A stretch of 64,000 nucleotides of DNA from a virus, in the IMG/VR virus record IMGVR_UViG_3300034375_007061, positions 1 through 64,000 of that record; one strand, written 5' to 3'. Positions 49,241 through 57,942 of the stretch are shown here, piece after piece. The notes under the pieces are model-generated. The model was not told the origin of the DNA. It saw only the letters and a program-made list of their open reading frames with translations, and did no database searches. Made by a program: the position numbers and the translations under genes. How positions within the stretch are numbered: position 1 is the first letter of the stretch; each line of letters begins with the position of its first letter.

Positions 49241-52200
49241 ATGGCATTACCACAATGGACGGTTGCAACAGGTGCAGAATTAGCAACTTTTCAAGAACGC
49301 ACAAATGTAGATATTGCTTTACCTTTAGATAGTACTGAAGGTATTACAATAAGTCATATTGCTGGTACTATACCTCCAGGCTTGAGAATAGAAAATTATA
49401 ATTTAAAAGGAGTGCCTTTTGAAGTAGGAAAAACTACAGAATTTGAGTTTGTTGTAAGAGCAAGCAATGATGAAGGTATTGCTGATAGAACTTTACGTGT
49501 AAGAATTGAAGGCGAAGATGCACCACGTTGGATTACTCCTGCAGGTGATCTAGCAATTAGCACAACTCTAAGAAACAAGTATTGGATTGACACAGAAAAT
49601 ACCAATTGGGGAATATTTGCAACAGGCGACACTAGTGTTTTTACTGCACAAACAATCACAATTTACAAAGGTATTCCAAGTAGAGACACAGGAGAAAATG
49701 GAGATTTTGCTTTTGTTACCGATGTACAACAATTTTGGTATAAAACAAATGATCGTTGGTATAGAGTTAACGAAACACAAATGAAAGGAGCTCTTGGAAC
49801 TGATACCGTATTAAAAGTTGATGCTACAACTCCTAATGCAAACTTAACAGACTTTTGGTTTAATTTAAACAAAACTACAAACGGACTTAATTTAAGATTT
49901 AGATTTTATGACGAATCTGGCAACTCACCTGTTTGGAAAAATGTTGATTATACCGTAAGTAAAACAGCACCAATTGATCCTATAAACGATCAACTTTGGG
50001 TGCAAGTTTTTGATAACACATTTGATTTTATAATAAAAATATATGACTCTTTAGAAAAGAACTGGGAAGTTCTTAATGTAATATTTGACAACACACCTCC
50101 AGACAGAGTAAACCAAGCATATTTTGTTTTAGATAGTAGTGTTGTAGATTTCCAATTGCAAGCTATAGACAGCGATTTAGCAGCAGGAGAAAAGTTAAGA
50201 TTTTTCATAGGTGACGATGATGGCGAGTTGCCTCCTGGTTTGAGTCTATCAGAAGATGGTAGAATTACCGGTATTGTAGATCCTATATTAGCACTTGACA
50301 TCGATGCAGAACCAGGGTATGATAGCGGAACATATGATAATAATCCATTAGACTTTGGCAATATAGCAGACGACGATGGGTTTGATAGTTATTTTTATGA
50401 CACAACTTTTTATGGATTTAGTACTCCTACTAGAGCTCCAAAAAAATTAAACAGATATTATAATTTTAGAGTTACGGTGGAAGATGATGTAAGTTCAGTA
50501 AAACGTGAGTTTAGAATGTATGTTGTAGGAGATGATTTTTTAAGAGCTGATAATACTATTATGAAATCCGGTACTGGTTTGTTTACAGCAGACAGCACAT
50601 ACTTACGTAAACCTATTTGGTTGACACCTGGAAATCTAGGATTCAAACGTGCTGATAATTATGTTACACTATTTTTAGATGTGTTTGATCCAAATTCACT
50701 TTTAGGCACAATTAGTTATAGTATAATGCCATTTAATGATGACGGCACACCAAGTGTCATTCCTCCAGGTTTAAAATTAGATGGACTAACAGGTGAGCTT
50801 GCAGGTATTATACCATATCAACCATCAGTTACAAAAGAATATCGTTTTACTATTGAAGCACTAAGACAAGAAAGTGATAGCAATGATATAGTAGAAATTA
50901 ACACAAGTATCATAGAAGACACATTATCTGGTAAATCAAATATTAAAATTAGGAAATTGCCAACGACCAGAGATGATGGTATAAGTGACTTAGATAGTTT
51001 ATTAGGTCAGACAATTAACATTGATAATAACATGTATGATGTTGAATCTGTTAGTGATATGAACGAGGATTATGATGTCTTAGAACTATCAAGACCATTA
51101 GAACCTACATATAAAGCAAGTAAACCATTAGAAATCTATAGAGATGCAATTAATGGTGATGGATTTTTATATGTTAAAGAATTAAGTCAAGCAGATTTAG
51201 ATTTTTATAAAAACAAAACATTAAATTACTCTTCGACAGAATCGTACAAATTAGTGGATGATTATTTAACTACAACATTATGGAAAGAATATGTTGAATA
51301 TGAAATACAATCGGATGATAGTAGCGGAGATTTACAATTTAACTACACTTTAGCTGGAATTGAACCAGTTCCGGGTGAAACATTTAGAGAAGCATTTGAA
51401 AGATATTTGCTTACATTTGATGTTACAACAAGTGAATACAGAATTATCACATTTAGCGATAGATATATAAATTTTGAAATATTAAGCACTGATAAAACAA
51501 GAACAAGAAATAAATTTGTTAGTGTAATTAGCAGTGACGATAGCAGTGTTGTAAACACCACACGTAGTGATCCTTTTTACAAAGTTCCTTTGAGTGCAAA
51601 TTTAACAAGATCAATTTCAAAAAATACACAAATTACTTTTGGTGCTTTAGCTCAAACATTAATTGTACAAAGAATAAGCACAACTAATATAGAGGTTGTA
51701 TCTACACAGAAAACATTTACAATAAATGTTTTAGGAGATGTATCAAGTGAAATTAACTGGATAACTGGTAACGATTTAGGTAATATACTTGCTAACAGAA
51801 TCAGTACATTGAAAATAGAGGCAACTACAACATTGGAAGGGTCTTCATTACGATATGATTTGATTGGTGGTAAACTTCCATTTGGTTTAACATTAAAACG
51901 TGATGGTGAACTTGTTGGTAAAGCAAACCAATATAGTAATTCACAAGGGTTAGGTCTGACTACAATTGACTCACGTACTACGACATTTGACGGTAGTACT
52001 ACAACTATTGACAGGAAATATAGATTTAAGGTTTTGGCTAGAGATCGTTTTGGTTATAGTGCAAGTGTGCGTGAATTTACTCTTGTAGTCAATGATGTTG
52101 ATTCTAAAGTATATTCAAATGTATTCATGCAACCATTTCCTAATATTACACAAAAAACTGCATTCGAATCATTTATAAATGACTATAGAGTTTTCACTCC

Positions 52201-53128
52201 TGAATACATTTACAGACCATTTGATGAAAATTTTGGGGTACAAAAAAATCTTCGTACACTAGCCTATGCAGGAATAGAAGCTAAATCTATAAGTTACTTT
52301 GTAGCTGCTGCTACAAAAAATCATAAGAAAAAGCAGTTTAGATTTGGAGAATTAAAAACTGCCATAGCAAAAAAACCTGGTACAAACGATGTTGTCTATG
52401 AAGTTGTATATGTTGAAATTGTTGATCCTATGCAACCAAATGTAGGAAACACAAATTTTACGGTAAGGTCTAAAACAGGAGAAGCATTAAAAGTCAATGA
52501 TGTAAAATTAGAAACTAAAGATGATGTTACTGCTATAGATGAAGGTGCTGATGTTTATACTATTACGCCAAGAGACGGTGAAATTATACGTATTCCAACT
52601 AGTCAAGGAACTATTTCTATTACTACAAGAGAAGGAGTAGTAGAGGTACCAGCACAAGCACAATTAGAAATTGTTGCACAAGATGGTACAATAATTGTAT
52701 TTAGATCAACAGGTACAACTGCTGCTAATGATACAGCTACAAATAGACTGAGACCAAAATATGATGTAATTACTATTGATAATAACAGCATACTTGTAAG
52801 TCAAAATGCAAATGTACTACGTTATATTAGTAACATAGGAAATATGCGAAAGCGAATAGAAGAAATAGGAGCAAATGAAAGAGAATATTTGCCTCTTTGG
52901 ATGCGTAGTAGTCAAACCACTACAGGACAAGAACTTGATTATGTTACAGCAATGCCATTATGTTTCTGTAAACCAGGAACAGGTGAGTTGGTAAAAGAAA
53001 ATATTATCAATAATGGATTTGAGTTTAATCAAATTAAATACGAAATTGACAGATATATTGTAAGTAATACAGCTAATAACGAAAATGAACAATTTGTTGT
53101 ATTTGGAAATTATAAGTATAATGTTTAA
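49241..53128 (+). CDS. Large virion protein with Ig-like repeats, 1295 aa
   Basis: Four He_PIG-type Ig-like repeats are recognisable by PPGL...L.G: ~45-65 (GTIPPGLRIENYNLKG), ~325-345 (ELPPGLSLSEDGRITG), ~503-520 (IPPGLKLDGLTGELAG) and ~875-895 (KLPFGLTLKRDGELVG). An early aromatic box (FWYKTNDRWYRV) also resembles marine T4-like structural proteins. The end (WMRSSQTTTGQELDYVTAMPLCFCKPGTGE) is distinctive. It is probably a baseplate-wedge or long-fibre adaptor protein; an equivalent of T4 gp7/gp10 is only a guess. Confidence 0.75.
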   Translation: MALPQWTVATGAELATFQERTNVDIALPLDSTEGITISHIAGTIPPGLRIENYNLKGVPFEVGKTTEFEFVVRASNDEGIADRTLRVRIEGEDAPRWITPAGDLAISTTLRNKYWIDTENTNWGIFATGDTSVFTAQTITIYKGIPSRDTGENGDFAFVTDVQQFWYKTNDRWYRVNETQMKGALGTDTVLKVDATTPNANLTDFWFNLNKTTNGLNLRFRFYDESGNSPVWKNVDYTVSKTAPIDPINDQLWVQVFDNTFDFIIKIYDSLEKNWEVLNVIFDNTPPDRVNQAYFVLDSSVVDFQLQAIDSDLAAGEKLRFFIGDDDGELPPGLSLSEDGRITGIVDPILALDIDAEPGYDSGTYDNNPLDFGNIADDDGFDSYFYDTTFYGFSTPTRAPKKLNRYYNFRVTVEDDVSSVKREFRMYVVGDDFLRADNTIMKSGTGLFTADSTYLRKPIWLTPGNLGFKRADNYVTLFLDVFDPNSLLGTISYSIMPFNDDGTPSVIPPGLKLDGLTGELAGIIPYQPSVTKEYRFTIEALRQESDSNDIVEINTSIIEDTLSGKSNIKIRKLPTTRDDGISDLDSLLGQTINIDNNMYDVESVSDMNEDYDVLELSRPLEPTYKASKPLEIYRDAINGDGFLYVKELSQADLDFYKNKTLNYSSTESYKLVDDYLTTTLWKEYVEYEIQSDDSSGDLQFNYTLAGIEPVPGETFREAFERYLLTFDVTTSEYRIITFSDRYINFEILSTDKTRTRNKFVSVISSDDSSVVNTTRSDPFYKVPLSANLTRSISKNTQITFGALAQTLIVQRISTTNIEVVSTQKTFTINVLGDVSSEINWITGNDLGNILANRISTLKIEATTTLEGSSLRYDLIGGKLPFGLTLKRDGELVGKANQYSNSQGLGLTTIDSRTTTFDGSTTTIDRKYRFKVLARDRFGYSASVREFTLVVNDVDSKVYSNVFMQPFPNITQKTAFESFINDYRVFTPEYIYRPFDENFGVQKNLRTLAYAGIEAKSISYFVAAATKNHKKKQFRFGELKTAIAKKPGTNDVVYEVVYVEIVDPMQPNVGNTNFTVRSKTGEALKVNDVKLETKDDVTAIDEGADVYTITPRDGEIIRIPTSQGTISITTREGVVEVPAQAQLEIVAQDGTIIVFRSTGTTAANDTATNRLRPKYDVITIDNNSILVSQNANVLRYISNIGNMRKRIEEIGANEREYLPLWMRSSQTTTGQELDYVTAMPLCFCKPGTGELVKENIINNGFEFNQIKYEIDRYIVSNTANNENEQFVVFGNYKYNV

Positions 53129-53131
53129 GGT

Positions 53132-53140
53132 GATAAATAT
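53132..53140 (+). promoter_or_regulatory. Late promoter GATAAATAT
   Basis: 21 bp before ATG 53162, with AGAGAGGAA in the leader. Confidence 0.75.
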
Positions 53141-53161
53141 ATTTGTTAGAGAGGAATAATA

Positions 53162-53773
53162 ATGGCCAGTAATATTAGTGTTGAGCAAATTGATGTAAAT
53201 TTTCCAATTGCAGGACAAGATAATGATTCACAAGGATTTAGAGATAATTTTAATATTATCGAAAATAATTTTGTAGAAGCAAGGGGTGAAATTAATGCTT
53301 TGCAAGCAAATACTATTTTAAAAGGTCCTTTGGCATCAGGGGATGTTATTGATAACAATTTTAATAACGAAACAATCTATAGATATGTTGCGAAAGAGCA
53401 ATCATTAACACATACTAACAGACTCTCTGGTATTTCTGCCGATGCTGAATTAAGTTTTCAGTCTGGTCACTATTTTACAATTACCGCACAAGCCAATATT
53501 ACATTAACAATAAACGGATGGCCTACTAATGACGAATATTCAGAATTGTATATTCATGTTTATGGTGACGGTGGTGCAACAAGGACGGTAACATTTGCAA
53601 GTGAGTATGGTGCAAGTCAAAGTAGTTTAATGCAAGTTGATGCATCTTTTAGTGGTAGTCCACAAATTACCACAACACTAGCAAGCAACGACAGCACTTT
53701 AATTAAAGCATTTACTTATAACAATGGTGGTAAAGTGTTTTTGCAAAACTTAGGTGCATATTCTCAAGTATGA
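53162..53773 (+). CDS. Baseplate/fibre protein with divergent shared module, 203 aa
   Basis: The start (QIDVNFPIAGQDNDSQGFRDNFNIIENNFVEA) is a divergent copy of the module shared by 39531, 46760 and 48553. The C-terminal part is a beta-sandwich-like domain (HYFTITAQANITLTINGWP; LYIHVYGDGGATRTVTF; TLIKAFTYNNGGKVFLQNLG). It is likely a virion protein. It overlaps the next gene by 4 bp. Confidence 0.7.
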   Translation: MASNISVEQIDVNFPIAGQDNDSQGFRDNFNIIENNFVEARGEINALQANTILKGPLASGDVIDNNFNNETIYRYVAKEQSLTHTNRLSGISADAELSFQSGHYFTITAQANITLTINGWPTNDEYSELYIHVYGDGGATRTVTFASEYGASQSSLMQVDASFSGSPQITTTLASNDSTLIKAFTYNNGGKVFLQNLGAYSQV

Positions 53774-54006
53774 TTCATCCTTTACAAGAAAATCTTGCAG
53801 AATATTCTGACGCAGTTTTAGAACAAAAACTTCTAAAATTAAATCATATGTATTTTGTTACGGATAATCCAGATGTAAGACATCAAATGATATTGTTAAT
53901 GGATGGATATAAATTAGAATTAGAAGCAAGAAGAACTGCTGCTAAGTTAAAACAACAACAAGAAAATGGTGATAATTCTCTTGACGATTTAATAAACGTG
54001 TCATAA
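53770..54006 (+). CDS. Hypothetical helical protein, 78 aa
   Basis: An all-helical protein (LEQKLLKLNHMYFVTDNPDVRHQMILLMDGYKLELEARRTAAKL) of a kind often found beside structural genes in T4-like marine phages. It may be an assembly factor or a minor virion part. The start overlaps the previous stop by 4 bp. Confidence 0.6.
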   Translation: MIHPLQENLAEYSDAVLEQKLLKLNHMYFVTDNPDVRHQMILLMDGYKLELEARRTAAKLKQQQENGDNSLDDLINVS

Positions 54007-54015
54007 AATACATAT

Positions 54016-54549
54016 ATGCTTATGAGAACTGATGATTTAGGTATCCCACGATTTAGTAATCGCGATTTAATCGATATGATTTATAGTGGTCAATCGGATA
54101 AAGTTCATGTGGTATTGTGTAATCCAAGTGATGACGTAGACAAATTTAATGCGGCAATGGAAGAACAAGGGTTTAACAAACTACAGAAGTATATTCCACT
54201 AGATGTAGATCAAAAGACTTTTGACGGTGTATGTCAAAGTGAATGGTTTATGCCTGATGAATATAAAGCGATTAGCGTATATGAATATGTTCTAGGTAAA
54301 GCAGAAACACCTTGTCCACAACACGTACAAGATCGCATTTGGGAAGAACTAGATGCTTTTAAAGAACGTAATATGCATAACTTACTACGCTATATGATCT
54401 ATCTTGTAGATTTTATGCGTGAGAACGATATTGTATGGGGTGTAGGACGTGGATCTAGTGTAGCAAGTTATGTATTGTATTTGATTGGTGTACACAGAAT
54501 TGATAGCATAAAATACAATTTAGACTGGCGTGAATTTTTACGTGACTAA
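54016..54549 (+). CDS. DnaE-like polymerase fragment (GRGSS motif protein), 177 aa
   Basis: Residues ~140-176 (VWGVGRGSSVASYVLYLIGVHRIDSIKYNLDW) match the palm motif of bacterial DNA polymerase III alpha (GxGRGSxxGSLVxYxLGITxIDPLxYxLLFERFLN), including the nucleotide-binding GRGSS. The remaining palm Asp motif, PHP, fingers and thumb are absent, so it cannot be a full polymerase. It lies among virion genes, not replication genes. It might bind nucleotides or DNA, act as a decoy, or be a relic under selection. Confidence 0.7.
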   Translation: MLMRTDDLGIPRFSNRDLIDMIYSGQSDKVHVVLCNPSDDVDKFNAAMEEQGFNKLQKYIPLDVDQKTFDGVCQSEWFMPDEYKAISVYEYVLGKAETPCPQHVQDRIWEELDAFKERNMHNLLRYMIYLVDFMRENDIVWGVGRGSSVASYVLYLIGVHRIDSIKYNLDWREFLRD

Positions 54550-54553
54550 ATAT
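54545..54553 (+). promoter_or_regulatory. Late-promoter-like ACTAAATAT
   Basis: At the end of the DnaE-like gene and 22 bp before ATG 54576. Confidence 0.45.
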
Positions 54554-54575
54554 GTGTATATTTTAGGAGATGCCA

Positions 54576-55007
54576 ATGGCAATGAAACAAAAAGGTCGTA
54601 AGACATATAGGAGTATGAAAGGTAAGGTTGTTGATTTAGACTTGCTGATCAAACGCAATGAACTCACACCTGCTGTCGGTAATGCTCGTGTAAATGCTCG
54701 TGGCGACGAATTAGGTCCTGGCGGTAAAATTATTCGTAAAAGAGAAGAAGTGATGCAGGACTACTATAAAGGATCGGCACCTGTTGTTCACGAAAGTGCA
54801 GAAGTAGATGCACCTGTTGAAACAAAATTAACATCAGCAGAAGTTCAAAAACTTGCTGAATTTGACGAAGAACCTGTTCCGCCAAAACCACAAGCACAAG
54901 CACAAGCACAACCAAAAAAAGCATCAGCAACTACAAGCAAAAATACTTCTTCTACGCCTGAATGGGTGGAAGATGAAGATGGAAATTTTGTAAAAAAAGG
55001 TGAATAA
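54576..55007 (+). CDS. Hypothetical protein, 143 aa, Ala/Gln-rich tail
   Basis: I prefer ATG 54576 over 54570 because AGGAG ends at 54569, giving 6-base spacing. The N-terminal part is basic (KQKGRKTYRSMKGKVVDLDLLIKRNE), the middle has GDELGPGGKIIRKREEVMQDYYKG, and a low-complexity (AQ)n repeat (QAQAQAQ) precedes an acidic end. This type is common upstream of the co-chaperonin or structural genes in T4-like marine phages. It may be a scaffold or a capsid-assembly factor. Confidence 0.6.
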   Translation: MAMKQKGRKTYRSMKGKVVDLDLLIKRNELTPAVGNARVNARGDELGPGGKIIRKREEVMQDYYKGSAPVVHESAEVDAPVETKLTSAEVQKLAEFDEEPVPPKPQAQAQAQPKKASATTSKNTSSTPEWVEDEDGNFVKKGE

Positions 55008-55405
55008 TGGCAATTAACACAAATATTATTAATGGTAAATTATCTCCAATTGGTAACAGAGTGATAGTAAGTAATATGTATTTTGGAGAACAAAAAACCA
55101 AAGGTGGATTAATCATTAGAGATGATGATGGTACTACAAGAGGTATTTATCCACGTTGGGGTCAAGTCCATTCTAAAGGCCCTGATAACATTGACGATTA
55201 TCAAGTAGGCGATTGGGTTTTAGTTGAACACGGACGTTGGACAAGAAGTGTAAAAATCGATGAAGGCAAAGGTGAGACTGAACTACGTATGGTAGAAGCA
55301 GAAAGTATTTTAGGATTTAGTAAAGAAAAACCAAATGATGTGCAGTTTGGTGCAGAATATTCTGACGGTCCTGCAGAAATCAAACCTGAATCATTTGTAA
55401 ACTAA
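55007..55405 (+). CDS. Co-chaperonin, GroES/gp31-like
   Basis: This 132-residue protein has the GroES beta-barrel pattern: LSPIGNRVIVSNMYFGEQKTKGGLIIRDD (roof and mobile-loop region), then GIYPRWGQVHSKGPDNIDDYQVGDWVLVEHGRWTRSV. T4 gp31 replaces host GroES to fold the large capsid protein; this gene very likely does the same with host GroEL. Its C-terminal ~40 residues (GFSKEKPNDVQFGAEYSD) extend past GroES. The ATG overlaps the previous TAA by one base. Confidence 0.85.
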   Translation: MAINTNIINGKLSPIGNRVIVSNMYFGEQKTKGGLIIRDDDGTTRGIYPRWGQVHSKGPDNIDDYQVGDWVLVEHGRWTRSVKIDEGKGETELRMVEAESILGFSKEKPNDVQFGAEYSDGPAEIKPESFVN

Positions 55406-55414
55406 GAGGTTGTA

Positions 55415-55774
55415 ATGACAAATCCATTTGAAGATATTGAACGCTTTGGCTCAGCGTGTGATCAAGAGCCATCAGAAGCAAACTATGATATGTATCTCAG
55501 CCTTATTGCAGAAGAATACAACGAACTTGCAGATGCTATTGCAGCAGATAATCGTGTAGAACAACTAGATGCACTAATCGATATTCTTGTTGTTACTATG
55601 GGTGCTATACGTGCCGGTGGCTACGATGGTGAAGGTGCTTGGCGTGAAGTAATGGATACTAACTTTGCAAAGATTGACCCAGACACAGGTAAAGTTCGCA
55701 AACGTGAAGATGGCAAGGTACTAAAGCCAGAAGGTTGGGAACCACCACAACTTGCTAAATTTATAGGAGATTGA
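55415..55774 (+). CDS. MazG-like nucleotide pyrophosphohydrolase
   Basis: This 119-residue all-alpha protein has LIAEEYNELADAI and LDALIDILVVTMG, the EExxE...D metal-binding helices of the MazG/phosphoribosyl-ATP pyrophosphohydrolase family. It would hydrolyse nucleoside triphosphates or alarmones. GAGGTTG lies upstream, and the next gene starts one base after its stop. A second MazG-like gene is at 58850. Confidence 0.8.
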   Translation: MTNPFEDIERFGSACDQEPSEANYDMYLSLIAEEYNELADAIAADNRVEQLDALIDILVVTMGAIRAGGYDGEGAWREVMDTNFAKIDPDTGKVRKREDGKVLKPEGWEPPQLAKFIGD

Positions 55775-55775
55775 T

Positions 55776-56459
55776 ATGAATACTAGAACAATGACCAGTG
55801 CTTACTATGACGAAGCACTGAGAACTTTTATGCTTGCACTATATAACTACACTGCAATTGGTTTGGCAATTACAGGTTTAGTTGCATATCTAACTTATGC
55901 AAGTGGATTAATGTACGCAATGGGTCCACTAATGTGGGTAGCAGTGTTTGCTCCACTTGGTATGATCCTATACTATAGTTTTGCTGGACAAAACTGGAGT
56001 TTTGAAACTACAAGAACTTTCTACTATGTGTTTACAGCAGTAATGGGCATTAGTATGAGCACAATCTTTGCTGTATATACAGCAATCAGTATTGCTCAAG
56101 TGTTCTTTATTACAGCAGCAACATTTGCTAGTGCTAGTTTGTATGGTTATACTACCAAAAAAGACCTAAGCGGTTGGGGTAGTTTTTTACTAGTTGGATT
56201 GATTGGTATTATCATTGCAAGCATTGTTAATATCTTTTTGCAAAGCAGTGCTCTTGAATTTGCAGTAAGTGTGATTGGGGTGTTGATTTTTACAGGTCTT
56301 ACAGCATACGATACACAACATGCTAAAAGTATGTTTGTAAGTGGACGTATGAACGCAAAAGAAACAGCCAAATTTGCTATTCAAATGGCACTGAGCTTGT
56401 ATCTAAACTTTATCAATCTATTCCAAATGTTGCTGAGTTTACTCGGCAATAGAGAATGA
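55776..56459 (+). CDS. Bax inhibitor-1/YccA family membrane protein
   Basis: This 227-residue protein has about seven TM segments and the family signatures GLTAYDTQHAKSMF near residue 178 and ALSLYLNFINLFQMLLSLLG at the end. In E. coli YccA is an FtsH substrate and modulates FtsH; other members are proton-dependent Ca2+ leak channels. In a phage it may restrain host FtsH or stabilise membranes late in infection. Overlap with the QueC-like gene is 4 bp. Confidence 0.9.
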   Translation: MNTRTMTSAYYDEALRTFMLALYNYTAIGLAITGLVAYLTYASGLMYAMGPLMWVAVFAPLGMILYYSFAGQNWSFETTRTFYYVFTAVMGISMSTIFAVYTAISIAQVFFITAATFASASLYGYTTKKDLSGWGSFLLVGLIGIIIASIVNIFLQSSALEFAVSVIGVLIFTGLTAYDTQHAKSMFVSGRMNAKETAKFAIQMALSLYLNFINLFQMLLSLLGNRE

Positions 56460-57070
56460 TTCTTTGTGACGTAGAATTTGAACTACCAAAAGGCCCTGTC
56501 GGTGTGTTGTGCAGCGGCGGGGCTGATAGTTCATTAATCCTTTATTTGTTAATGAAACATAGTAATCAACCATTACATGTCCTTACAATGGCAAATAGAA
56601 AAAAACATTTTACTAATGCTATAGTTGTAAGTAAAGTAATAGATTGGTGTATGAAAAAAACAAACAATAATAATATTGTACATACCGTAAAATACGTCGA
56701 TGAGCAAACAGACGAGCAATTACAACAACTAACAATTCAACATCTAAAAGTATTCCGTACAATTTACATTGGTGATACTTGTTATCCACCAGAAGATATA
56801 CATGATGAATTTGTACAAAATACAGGCGATAGTTTTAATAAACTAGAAGATAGAAAACCAAATAAAAATCGTGCAACAAAAGCAGGGCCAATATATGTTC
56901 CATTTACAAATTATAACAAAAGAAAAATAGCCGAAATATACGAACATCTTGATATTATGGAACTTGCAGATATTACTCGCAGTTGCGAAACATTTGAAGA
57001 TATTGGTACAAAACATTGTGGTAACTGCTGGTGGTGCAAAGAAAGAGAATGGGCTTTTGATAAACGGTAA
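56456..57070 (+). CDS. QueC-like PP-loop ATPase
   Basis: This 204-residue protein has GVLCSGGADSSLIL (PP-loop SGGxDS) and ends with RSCETF...HCGNCWWCKEREWAF, matching the QueC zinc motif C...CGxCxxCxxRxxAF. QueC makes preQ0 (7-cyano-7-deazaguanine) from CDG, used for queuosine tRNA or for 7-deazaguanine DNA in phages. The QueD-like protein at 34759 belongs to the same pathway; QueE and FolE are not in the window. The middle portion is divergent, so another substrate is possible. Confidence 0.75.
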   Translation: MILCDVEFELPKGPVGVLCSGGADSSLILYLLMKHSNQPLHVLTMANRKKHFTNAIVVSKVIDWCMKKTNNNNIVHTVKYVDEQTDEQLQQLTIQHLKVFRTIYIGDTCYPPEDIHDEFVQNTGDSFNKLEDRKPNKNRATKAGPIYVPFTNYNKRKIAEIYEHLDIMELADITRSCETFEDIGTKHCGNCWWCKEREWAFDKR

Positions 57071-57914
57071 AATTATTAATGACAAAATTCTAGTGCATAC
57101 AGCTCAATGGTATATTACTCATACATGTAATATATCATGTAATCATTGTTTGAGTTACAATAACTATAATATTAAAGGACATGACAATTTTAAAGAAAAT
57201 TTAATTTATGCTAAAGAATGGGCTAAAAAAATTATAATCAAAGACTTTACAATTGTAGGAGGCGAAGTTTTTACACACAATAACCTTAATCAATGGGTTT
57301 TTGGCTTACGAGAAATTTTTCCTGACATAGAAAATTTTAAAGTTCTTACCAACGGTACCGTACTATCAAAGTATGCAGATAGCTTTGATAAATGGTTTGA
57401 AAAAAATATAATTATTGAAATTAGTTTTAAAAGAGAAGAAGATTATAATGATCTTTACGAAATTTTAAAAAGATATAAAAATGTTGAACGTAAAATTCAC
57501 TTTATGTATGATGAGGCAATCTATATAAACGGTAAACTTTGTTTCTTAGTTGAATATTGTGACTCGCATATGCAATGGGGAATAAAAGAATACAAAGAAG
57601 GATTTTATGAATTTTATAATAGTAATAGCGAAGAAGCTCATAAATCATGCTGGCAAAAAGATTGTCACTATTTTTACAAAGGCAATTTATACAAATGCGG
57701 AACTATTGTTGGTGCTCAAGAATTTGTAAAAAACTTTCCTGTAAAAGAGCATATTAAAAGTAGAATAAATGGATATGCACCTTTGAAATATGATCATCCT
57801 GAGTTACTTGAACAAATTAAATCTTTAAATAATCATATTCCACAATGCTCATTGTGTCCATCTATTGCTTTAGATGATAAATTAGTTGTTGACAATAAGA
57901 AAATATTGCCGTAA
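57057..57914 (+). CDS. Radical SAM protein with C-terminal Cys cluster
   Basis: I use TTG 57057 (GAGA about 10 bases upstream); GTG 57093 is an alternative. The radical SAM motif C-x3-C-x2-C is at ~24-31 (HTCNISCNHC), followed by IVGGEVF. The C-terminal part has CWQKDCHYFYKGNLYKCG and CSLCPS, a likely SPASM-type auxiliary cluster. It overlaps the QueC-like gene by 14 bp, so it may act with it, but it is not a standard QueE. Confidence 0.75.
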   Translation: MINGKIINDKILVHTAQWYITHTCNISCNHCLSYNNYNIKGHDNFKENLIYAKEWAKKIIIKDFTIVGGEVFTHNNLNQWVFGLREIFPDIENFKVLTNGTVLSKYADSFDKWFEKNIIIEISFKREEDYNDLYEILKRYKNVERKIHFMYDEAIYINGKLCFLVEYCDSHMQWGIKEYKEGFYEFYNSNSEEAHKSCWQKDCHYFYKGNLYKCGTIVGAQEFVKNFPVKEHIKSRINGYAPLKYDHPELLEQIKSLNNHIPQCSLCPSIALDDKLVVDNKKILP

Positions 57915-57917
57915 TAT
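57889..57917 (+). promoter_or_regulatory. Possible sigma70 promoter for the exonuclease gene
   Basis: TTGACA (57889-57894), 17 bp, TAATAT (57912-57917), followed by CGGAG and ATG 57943. Confidence 0.5.
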
Positions 57918-57942
57918 GTATTAGTAAAAATACGGAGTATAT

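Noticed and set aside
50286-50314. TTGACA-17-TATGAT inside the Ig-repeat virion gene
   Set aside because: Internal to a late structural gene with no downstream start for it to serve.
57057-57914. Calling the radical SAM protein next to the QueC-like gene QueE
   Set aside because: It has a C-terminal SPASM-like Cys cluster and a longer chain; QueE lacks this, so the neighbour relation alone is not enough.
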